This document shows, piece after piece, positions 47,744-57,327 of a stretch of DNA of 64,000 nt (the first letter of the stretch is position 1; every line of letters starts with the position of its first letter). The notes below the pieces were generated by a model that was not told where the DNA came from, searched no databases, and saw nothing but the letters and a program-made list of their open reading frames with translations. The DNA is from Gadus chalcogrammus. Lineage: Eukaryota; Chordata; Actinopteri; Gadiformes; Gadidae. Location of the stretch: positions 21,767,761 to 21,831,760 of the forward strand of contig NC_079423.1 of the NCBI RefSeq assembly GCF_026213295.1, written 5' to 3'. The position numbers were made by a program, and so were the translations under genes.

Positions 47744-50700
47744 CAGTGTTGCCAACTCTTCAGTAGGGAAAGTAGCTATTGGCTCTCCTAAAAGTCGCTA
47801 GAAGTCGCTAGATGACGTCTTCGCCTAATTTGCATAACCGGAAGTAAAATAATAATAATATATATATATATATATATCAACCCTCCTCCTTTATCCGGGC
47901 TTGGGACCGGCAAAAGTGACCAAAAAGGGACACTATGGCGGAGTTACATTTTTTTTAATATATTTTTTTTATATTATTTTTATTTAATTAAGTTTGGTTT
48001 GGTTTTTAACTTTATGGTCCACTTAGGAGCCGAACAAGTCACAGTAAAACATTGACATTTTAAAACATAACATTTTTTGGTAAACAATTATACATTAACA
48101 ATCTAAATGGACCCACTCTTGCAGAGATAGTCCTTCTAAAGTTTTTTTTTTATTGTTTTTATTTTTATATGTTTTTATTATTTTATTTTATTTTTCTTAA
48201 GTCAACCTTATGGTCCGCATAGGAGCCTATAACAGGTCACATTTAAACATGAACATTTTTGAACATAACATATTTTTTTATACAATATATATTAACAATC
48301 TAAATGGCAGAGTTAGGCCTACTCCAGACCTCCCTCCACAAGCTCACAGAACCAGTGAGTCATCGTCACTCTGGTCACCGTCAAGGCTCTCTACTGCAGG
48401 TTCAGCTGTAGGAGCTACCTTGAACGAATAAGCAGATGATGTTCCAAAAAGCTTCAATACATGGTCAGGCAGCTGGTGCTCAAAGCAAGCATCCCCTGAC
48501 AGCTTTAATCCATATCGGATGTACAGGATTGAGTTTAAAGTCTGCAAGGACATCCGGTTCCTGAGTTTGCTTTTTACCACACTCATCTGGCTGAACACTC
48601 TCTCAACTTCAGCATTCGAGTGTGGCAATGACAACACAGACACAGCAGCCATGGCAAGTTCCTGAAATGGGTTGATACCAGCTGCGTCCCTGAACTTCCA
48701 GATCTCACTCCAGAAGCCTAGTGTGTTTTTTTTCTCCATCCAGTCACTGAGATGGATGGCACGCCATTGCTGGACAATCTTGTCGATTACTTCAGGTGCA
48801 TAGCCAAGGAGCTTGGCTATTTTCACCATTTCTCCAGGGCTCTTGCTGCATTTAAGAGTTTCCTCTACATTGAAAACTGACATGTATTTCAATGTCTCAA
48901 TGTTGTCCGGCAGTCTCATCCTCAACTCATTTGTGAGGGAGATGGTGAAGGCGACACACCGTTTTCGGACATTGTGTTCATTGTCAGGCGCGAGGTGGAG
49001 CTCAGCTGCCTTTGAGTCAAAAAGGTAACCAAGGTATGGTATTGGACTGATGTATCCATCTATTGGCCCTTTGAGAACATCAACCTTTGCCGATGGATTC
49101 AGGACCCTGCTGCTCACAGACTTGATGAGGCCTACCAAGCTGTCAAGTAGCTTAAGAGGATCTACCTGCTCTCCCTCAAAAGCCTTCATGGCCAACTGTA
49201 CCTCACCCAGCACTGACTTCAAAAAAGTCAAGTACAAGATATTTTGAGGATCACTGTACATGGAGTGTAAAACCTCAGCCATGTAGCAGTGTTCACTGGA
49301 CTTGGTGACCTCAAAATGCAGCTTAAGCTCCTCCCACTGGTCCAAAATGCGTGACACTGCGAGAGCCAACGTGTGGCACACACCTTTGTAATTTGTAAGG
49401 GTTTCTCCCCACAGTTAATGGTCTCGTAAATGGCCTTGTAGGCCTCCCTGCGTTTGGGAGACACTGAAAACCATTTATATGTCTCCCTTACCAGATACTC
49501 CACACTGCGTGGGATTGTGTCATTGGATGCATGAGTAACCGCAAGCTGCAGGGAGTGACACACACATCGAATGAGGACAAGGTCTTTAAGGCCATACTCC
49601 TGTTTGAGAACTGTATGGACCCCATTATTTATCCCTGTCATTACAGAGGCATTGTCAGTGCCAATCCCTAGGAGTTTCTCTTTAACAAGAGAGCACTTTT
49701 CTAAAAAAGCCAACAAAGCACGGGCAATAGAATGGGCATCTCCTCCGTCCAACTCAACAAGCCCCAGAAATGTTGAAACCACTGTCCCTTTAGTTTCACT
49801 GAAGTATCGGATGACAACACCCAGGTACTTAGACACACTGATGTCTGTGGCCTCATCGAGGAGGAGGCTAAAATGCTGCTCACCCACATCTGCCACCAAC
49901 TTTTTCAAGAAGTAAGGTGCTAGGACACCATTGATCATTTCAGTGCACTTAGTCCTGTGCATTCTGAAATGCGTAGCAGCAGCAGAGTCGGAAAAAGCTG
50001 ACCTACATGCTTCCCCAATGTGGTCACATGCTAGGAGGGAGCAGTGTTCAGCAATTGCTAACGCTATAGTAGCCTCAGCCTTTTTGGAGACATCAATTTT
50101 GCTTACCATAAATGGGAGCGTTGTTTGAGCCGAACCGTAAGGCTTTGCCTTTTGAATGTGCTTCTGGGTTAAACAGTGTTTCTTCACATCACTGAGTTTG
50201 GCACAGAAATCGACCTTGCAATAGGAACAGTAAGCTCGTTTATCGTCTCCAATAAACGGCTTTAACCAGCCCTTAAAAGCAGTGTTTGCTTCCCACTCTT
50301 TCCTATATTTTTGTTGATACAGTTTTGACTGCGACATCGTAAAGACACACACACACACTCACGCAGTGGACGAGGTGAGGTGAAGTGACTGAACCTGGCC
50401 CGTGGCAGTGTGAGTCAATGCGATTAATTTATTTAGACAAAGAAAATATTACATTTTCCCGCCCTGGCGGGAATTACGTCAGGGGGCGGGATCAGTCGGC
50501 GGCGGCTTGCTGGCCTTGACGCGTCACGTGGTGACGCGGCCCATTCATTTTCTGGGCTGCCTGTGAGTGCTTTGAGACGGGGGAGGGGCCGCGCAGGCAC
50601 CCGGTGCTCGTTGTGAAGAGGTAATAGCGATAGTGCTTTCACCTCAAAAAGTCGCCAAAAGTCACCAACAACAGCTGAAAAAGGAGCTAGATTTGTCGCT

Positions 50701-50782
50701 TGTCGCTGTTTTGAAAAAAAGTCGCCAAAGGGGTCTGAAAAGTAGCTAAATATAGCGCAAAATCGCTAAGTTGGCAACACTG
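47744..50782 (-). mobile_element. hAT transposon with near-complete transposase
   Basis: Ends are CAGTGTTGCCAACT on both strands. Exact 8-bp duplications GCCACCCC flank it (47736-47743 and 50783-50790), the hAT signature. Length is 3039 bp. Subterminal AAGTCGC / GTCGCTA motifs occur at both ends. The transposase is encoded on the minus strand (48344-50337). Left of the gene (47830-48330) is AT-rich with an internal duplicated block (ATGGTCCACTTAGGAGCC-like at about 48015 and 48210). It is inserted inside the foldback element 46109-51870. Confidence 0.95.
48344..50337 (-). pseudogene. hAT superfamily transposase, one apparent frameshift
   Basis: The ATG at 50337 (MSQSKLYQQKYRKEW) is preferred over an upstream GTG. 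Domains in order: an N-terminal zinc finger with YCSYCKVDF and KHCLTQKH (BED-like, DNA binding); the catalytic core with LLLDEATDISVSKYLGVVIR (first aspartate region), GIGTDNASVMTG (second aspartate) and RCVCHSLQLAV; the helical insertion; and the C-terminal hATC dimerisation region with ELAMAAVSVLSLPHSNAEVERVFSQ (contains the catalytic glutamate) and RNRM. A 1-base shift just after KVCATRWLS (about 49345) splits it into two overlapping frames; otherwise it is open for about 665 codons. It would cut and paste CAGTGTTG-ended elements. Confidence 0.9.
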
Positions 50783-52017
50783 GCCACCCCTATAGGGACC
50801 TGGCTCTGGTGCACTAACCGGAAACTACGATCGCAACCGCAATAAACATCTCGCTTTGAACGGTGAACTCTTTACACATAGTAGTTATAAAGCTATTAAA
50901 AAATGACTCCATTAATGCAGGATACGTGGCAAATGCATGGACCTATTAAAGAAAATGCGCAGACGTTGGCTCAGCCTGGCTCCGCCTCTTCAGCTACGTA
51001 GCTAAGATCGCTGCCGTGGAGCACGAAAGGTGTACATCAATCCACACTCATCGGTTTGACCGTTTTGAGTATACCATCCGGGTCCTTTCACTACACTTCC
51101 TTTCGCCCTGATCTTAATTGCAACGCACTACGTACTCAAACTATATAAAAAAGAAGTCATACTAAAATAAAGTATAATGACTGCGGATAGTATGGATATT
51201 GGAACAAAGCAATAGACTATAGCTCTATGGCCACCTAGAAGGCTAGGCTATAACTACCGTCACCGGAGCAAGTCCGGCTGTTTTCAAAAGCATCTGTCAT
51301 TACAAAAGCAACAACAAACAGATCGGAAATATCCTAACAACAGCACGGACGAGAGAAACGTGTAAATCCCTTTATTTACGGCGTTATGTTGTGATATTGT
51401 GTCAATAAATACCAAATATATATACCTTTACATTTATGGCAATACCTGTCTTGAAATTATACGGAGGAGTTATGCTGGTGTCGCATACCATTGTTGGGAA
51501 CTGCAGTTACCGTTCCACCTGAACGGCAGTTACCGTTTCAGAACGGTAGTTACCGTTCCAGAAAGGCATATGCCATGGCATTACCGTTTCAGAACGGCAG
51601 TTACCGTTCCAGAACGTCATATGCCATGGTATGTCAGTGGTCGCGACGGCAGTTACCGTTTCAGAACGGTAGTTACCGTTTCAGAATGGCAGTTACCGTT
51701 CCAGAACGGCATATGCCATGGTATGTCTGTGGTCGCGACGGCAGTTACCGTTTCAGAACGGCAGTTACCGTTTCAGAACGGCAGTTACCGTTCCAGAACG
51801 GCATATGCCATGGTATGTCAGTGGTCGCGGTGGCACATGCCACAGGCCATTAAACGATCTCGGCGTCTCTCCATACGTCCTTGTAGGTATGAATACCCAG
51901 GGGTTAAGGAAACAGAATAGCGTGACTATTGGCAGTGCTGCATTTCATCTCTGTTTCTAAAGTAAAGATAAGTAAAATATAATATGACATACATTTTATG
52001 CTTACTCAATATATTTA

Positions 52018-52163
52018 AGCAATAGATCACGCCAGGCTATGGTATGTGCTCATTATACCACTGTTAAGGGGCGTTGTCCGGCCCCGACGCGCAGCGGAGG
52101 GCCGGCGACCCCCTTCACAGTGGTATAATGAGCACATGCCACTGACTGAAGTGATCTATTGCT
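52018..52163. repeat. 146-bp hairpin (imperfect palindrome)
   Basis: The outer 13-bp stem is AGCAATAGATCAC with its complement at 52151-52163. The inner perfect 21-bp stem is 52044-52064 with 52117-52137 (contains GCTCATTATACCACTG). The GC-rich loop includes GGCCCCGACGCGCAGCGGAG. Confidence 0.85.
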
Positions 52164-52164
52164 T

Positions 52165-52630
52165 TTATACAACGGTTACTATTATGGCGAAACGAAAGTC
52201 ATAGACACACTACATTTAAAAAGAAACCAAGAAAGTCAAAATAGCCGTTTAATTAAAGAATACAAAAAAGTAGTCCCTCCTGGCTGCCGCTATGCATCGA
52301 CGGTCGCTATGCAACACACTTTAGCGTCCCTCCGAGAGAAGGCTCCGATAGTGCGGTTCGCCGGCAATTTATCCTATGGAGCAGTTCACTCGCCGTGTGC
52401 CTAAGCTTTCGTTAGTCTCTCCATCGCCTTGCTCACTCCCGGAGTAACAACATTTACACGCTCTCCATCATCCAACATATGTTTTACTTTGTAACTGTTT
52501 CTACTTCCAGGCGCGGAGTGATATGCAAACTTTCACAAAATGATCGGGCGTCATAGCAGTTATGTATACGCTCATTATACAACAGTTGGGAACCAATCAG
52601 ATCGCTGGATTTAGGTCCCCCGTTGTATAA
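52165..52630. mobile_element. Candidate short inverted-end element
   Basis: TTATACAACGG at 52165-52175 is mirrored by CCGTTGTATAA at 52620-52630. A GCTCATTATACAAC motif near the right end recalls the stem of the preceding hairpin. An 81-codon frame (52159-52404) has no recognised domain. No target duplication established. An (AT)n microsatellite follows (52629-52679). Confidence 0.4.
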
Positions 52631-52679
<49 letters not shown>

Positions 52680-52682
<3 letters not shown>

Positions 52683-54350
52683 TTAGTGCCTCCATGTGTT
52701 TCCTTCCAACCAACTCCAACCTTTAAGGTTTTTGTCCCCGTTCCTTTACTTCTCCCTTCCCACATTGGTGAAGAAGCTGATACATTTCCCTGGGGAGATT
52801 GGCCATCTTTGTTTTTCTTTGAGTCACCTTTTTTTATTCCCTCCATAATAATCCTGCGAGGGAGGTGTCAGTGAGCAGGGCAAACCACCAGAATCTCTGT
52901 CATCTCCGGCTTTCATTTATAATTCATTCTCCAACCACTGCATTGGCGTCTACCGTGACGGATCCAATGGCTCTTCTTTAACACGGTAGTTCTCCCTGCT
53001 CAGTCCTTCATCATATACTCTTTGTCATCAATACCGTTTAACTAACAACAAACAGTCGCACCAAATCACATGAACAACAACGCTTTTCTAACACGACAGA
53101 GAAGGGGAAAAACAGTGTGAAGGGATAATGAGAGGACTTTGAAGAGGGAAGACAGGGATGAAGTGGGTGTGGAAGATTGAGAGAGAGTAGTTGAAGGAAG
53201 ACTCTTGAAATACAACGACCAATGCCCAACCTAGATCCCGACAATACAGGGTGTGTATTGTTCAGATACCAAACTGAATATGACTGGAGTCATTGCTATG
53301 AATGCAATTAAGGATGTGCAATTACTTCCCAGTAACGTGGGAAATGAAACGCTACATGAATAAAACCCCTGATGGTTGAGGGATGCTTGGATGCGTCCAC
53401 AGTGTCTGACGCTGGCCATACACTGTAGAGGGCAGGCAGCAATCTATCGGTTCAGCCTGACCTCAGCTTTGGAGTGGCCATTGATTTTCATCCTTTATAT
53501 TCTCCAGTATGACCTGACTTTCTTTGTCTGACCAATTCTCCTGAATCGCTTCTTCACAAACCAAAATGTCAAGCTGCTAGTGGGGAAGGAAGGGAGACAT
53601 TGGGAGGACTTTTCCAGCTTTGTACTGTCAAACGGAAGCTGGTGGAAGGGGGTTGGTATGGCACTGTGGAATACCTCAAGGTGTTGGATCACGCTGACAG
53701 GCTGTGGGGATAGGTGTGCAGGCGGAACAAAGAGCCCCAGCAGTTCCAATTGCACGTCAGTCATGGACAGTCCTGGAAGTGTCAAGAGTCTGTCAGGCTA
53801 TCGTTCATTCATACATACACACCCACACATATTTATATATGTGTGGGTGTGTGTATCTATATATATATATATATATATATAGAATAGGACTTGGTTAATG
53901 CAATGTTCAACAAGATTCAATGGAATAATCAACTATATTTATTTGAATTTAACCTTTATTTTAACAGAATGCATATTTGGCACATAGTATATTTCCATGA
54001 AATTATCCAGTCACTTAGATTTTTTTCCCATGTCTTCACTTCATCCTGAATGTTTATAGACCCCATACTTTTTTAAACCTTTCTGTTTTGAGCGTAAAAG
54101 GCACGAGATCAGTTCAAATACATTTTTATATGTATATTTATGTATATACATATATATGTATGCATATATACAAAATATCAAGAAATAATCATATATTTAT
54201 TTGTAATTAACCTGTTCACCGTATATTTCAATGTAATTATCGATGTCACTTATATGTATTATTTTATATGTATTCTCTTTATCGTGCATGTTAGCAGACA
54301 TCCCCATATATTTAAAAAAATTTCATTGTAAGCTGAAAGGCATGAGACCA
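52680..54350. other. No gene recognised
   Basis: AT-rich non-coding DNA with (AT)n at about 53857-53880 and TATATA-rich tracts at 54125-54170. Frames of 60-100 codons (for example 53580-53882) show no family features. Confidence 0.5.
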
Positions 54351-54358
54351 CTTGCAAG

Positions 54359-55159
54359 CAGTGTTGTGCCTGAACGCGTTCATTGAACGATAGTTCATGA
54401 ACTTGTTCATATTTTGGGCGAACGTGAACTGAACGTACTGCATTACTGCCTGATGAACGTTACTGTGAACTTGTTCATTCTGTTGTCTGAACGGCATTGA
54501 GACGAATGGCGCTGTGATTATTCTTCAAAACGAGAGCTGGTAAATTGTGAAAAATTAATTAAACTGTAATCAGACAACGCGGTTATATGCTATAGACCCT
54601 GTAGTATCTGTGGTATAAAGGCTGGGACGAATTTCAAATTATAAATGTGTACAATCCATAACGTCAGCTCTCTCTCTGGCTCATAGCTCAGTGGACTAGA
54701 ATACCACCTAGAATCATTGCTTGTTGGCCGGAAACGGAAAGGGGGGCTGTTTACGTTTGGTTGTAGTCTTTTTGCTCGGTTCTCCATCCCAACAGTAGGG
54801 CTAGAACCGAGCGAAAAGACTACAACCAATCATGAATACCCCCCCTTTCCGTTTCCGGCCAACGAGCAATGAGTCTCCCAACAGAAATCAATGAAATTTA
54901 CAAAATGCGCGAAATGTGCAATAAAACGCGATATAAACTGTATTACGATACTTGATTCAACCACTCTATTTCATCCGAGACAAACTAGAAAGGGGGCTCA
55001 ATGTTCAAAATACCGCAAAAGAAGAATAGCTCACAGCAATACTTTGAAAAAATGAATTATGAACTAGTTCATTTTTGGAACTGTAAACTTAGTTCAAGAT
55101 TTTACTGAACTAGTTGATTTTAAAATTTGTGAACTGAACTTTGAACTTTCCCAACACTG
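54359..55159. mobile_element. hAT-type MITE containing an internal palindrome
   Basis: Ends CAGTGTTGTGCC and (right end, reverse complement) CAGTGTTGGGAA. Exact 8-bp duplications CTTGCAAG flank it (54351-54358, 55160-55167). Subterminal regions are dense in GTTCA/TGAAC motifs. A near-palindrome of 152 bp (54718-54869) sits in the middle: ATTGCTTGTTGGCCGGAAAC with its complement, and GGTTGTAGTCTTTTTGCTCG with its complement. No transposase. Non-autonomous. Confidence 0.92.
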
Positions 55160-55524
55160 CTTGCAAGTATATGTAAGCTATGGCCTTGCGCTGTGTTCTT
55201 CAGTTGGCAGTTATCATTGTAAAACGTGAAGCCACTGAAGATCAGCCGATTCTATTATTTTCATTCATTCAACGTTGGAATTAATATTAGTGTGTATTGT
55301 AGTTCAGGTTGCCATTATTTTGATCGGTTTATTTGTCGTCATCTAAAGGCTTTATTCATTTTCTTTTAACGGTTTCATTTCTTTTCTGTCAGTCTCAGTA
55401 AATATAAACACAGTAAGAGCCGGAGGTTTGATAATAATTGTTATCTTGATGCCTCGGGTAATGTGGTTTCGGGGCAAGGTTTGGCTTGAAGAGGGGTAAA
55501 GGTTCAACACGATTGTTTATTAAG

Positions 55525-55937
55525 TGTGACAAGGTAAATGGACATGCACTCTGGAGGGAGCATTTGCCAGATCCAGGTGAATTTTCAGTCTATATCGGTG
55601 TGGGGGGACGTACGGCATCTGCAGGGGGAGTATGTGCATGTTGGGAGGACACCGGATCTGCTGGGTGGATTGGGTCTGATTGCAGGCACCTGCTCGCAAT
55701 CAGACCTATCAGGGAGTGTGTATTTATGTGCCTGCTTTATCTTGTAGTGAGGAGGGATCGGGAGCAGAGACGAAGGACTGGAGCACGTGAACTTCATTGC
55801 GAGAAAGTCTGTTGAACGCTCCCTGTGACTGCGATGGCGGTTAATCATTTCTGGACTGTCCTAATTCATGCAAATAAAAGACTTGCGTGTGCTTCCAATC
55901 AAACCCGGTGTCCATTCGCTCCTTGAACCTTGCTACA
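55525..55937 (+). repeat. Probable solo LTR
   Basis: It starts TGTGACAAGG and ends CCTTGCTACA, which are imperfect inverted repeats with TG/CA ends. AATAAAAGAC near 55873 is a polyadenylation-like signal placed about 65 bp from the end. A perfect 11-bp stem hairpin (GGTCTGATTGC / GCAATCAGACC) lies near 55672-55706. No matching target duplication (TTAAG against ATCAG), so the ends or the age are uncertain. The flanks 55168-55524 and 55938-56816 show no gene. Confidence 0.6.
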
Positions 55938-56813
55938 ATCAGTATTGACGGGATGGTAAAGAAGGTCTCAAAACCAAAAAACTGTTTATGGTGCTGTCTT
56001 CATCACTATGTGGAGAAGCTGAAAATAGTCAGCAGTACGAATGTGTGGTCAAAGAGGTAATGATGTTAGCTTTAATATTGTGTGGTGTAATGAGGTAATA
56101 GAATAATGAAGAAACATCAGCTTGAATAGCTGATTAGCAAGGCTAGTTTTAGGTTGCTATGGAAACCAGGCAGCTCACGGATATTGATATGCCACCTGTA
56201 AACAAAGACGATACATGAGAATATAGTGAATGTAATTTTTGTTTGATTGAAGGTATAAGGGTAAGATAAGATAAGTGTTTGTACTGGTTATAAGAATTCA
56301 AGATAATATAGTTATCTATAATGAGCACTGGCAATATCCTCATTTATAATTTGAATAGCCTAGTTATATATAGGCAATAGCAGCATATGTTATGTTCATT
56401 ATGATTCTATTAGCCTATTGTCTTTTATATGGATGATTTTAGTGAATACATAATTCTTACTGTATTGTATTGTTAATATTGTTCGAACTAAGTTGGTTGG
56501 CAGTTAACATCGGAAATGGTGAAGCCACTGAACATATAGGCTACGTTGAGATTTAAAATATATTTTGCAAGGGTGACTTGGTCAAGAGGGCACTACAGCA
56601 CAGGGTCAAAAACAACACAAAATAGAGATACAACATTTGGTGATTCTCATTCTAGTATATTAACCATCTAAAGGCAGTTCATGATGGGATATATGTAATG
56701 CGGCATTCCCTTATATTTTTTAATGTACGTTTTTTTGTCCATAGATGGCAGACTAGGACGTCAACATCACCCCAATCCCCCCTCCCCCCTGCTTTTCAAC
56801 CTTGTGCTTTAGA

Positions 56814-56816
<3 letters not shown>

Positions 56817-56907
<91 letters not shown>
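56817..56907. repeat. (TG)n microsatellite
   Basis: Pure TG for about 90 bp. The following 56908-57261 has no recognised feature. Confidence 0.97.
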
Positions 56908-56909
<2 letters not shown>

Positions 56910-57261
56910 CAATCCAGTTAGAGACATGATTAGCGGGCCATGTTGGTAACAGAGCCAGGGTGGGAATGGCCAGGAGTGGGGATGAGTACCCACTCTTGCG
57001 ACTAGTGCCATGAGATCTTGAGTGACCCCAGGGAGGCATGATCTCAGCTTAATGCAGGGGACTGTAACCTTTCAAGTTGCCAATGTCATGCAAAGATTTG
57101 AATGGTTAAAATGATCTTTAGAAGAGCCAAACAACGCTTAAATTCAACCTCTTTACAGAAAAGACACACATTAGATATGATAATTTAGGCTACAGATAAT
57201 GATACTTTGTTATATTCCCTTTTGTAGCATTTCCTCATCTACTCTGAGGGTAATGATTATT

Positions 57262-57327
57262 GAAGAGTTGCTGAATTGCTCAAAGGTTCTGGAGAAAATT
57301 ATAGCTGAGCAACTAATGGAACATCTA
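57262..57327 (+). pseudogene. LINE reverse transcriptase, piece upstream of the Harbinger insertion
   Basis: Encodes LLNCSKVLEKIIAEQLMEHL, a typical reverse-transcriptase block that continues at 59671 with QLLHPQQFGFRQKYSTETAN once the Harbinger element is removed. The LINE is 5'-truncated at about 57262. Confidence 0.7.

Larger units (their letters stand above)
46109..51870. mobile_element. Mutator-like (MULE-like) foldback element with arms of about 0.95 kb
   Basis: The left arm (46109-47045) and right arm (50912-51870) are near-perfect reverse complements. Exact 10-bp CCATACGTCC copies flank the whole (46099-46108 and 51871-51880). Very long inverted repeats with a 9-10 bp duplication are the hallmark of Mutator-like elements, so I make that assignment by structure only. 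No MULE transposase is present. The interior holds a minisatellite and a hAT transposon (47744-50782). Arm sequence includes a CGGTAACTGCCGTTC minisatellite near each outer end. Confidence 0.82.
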
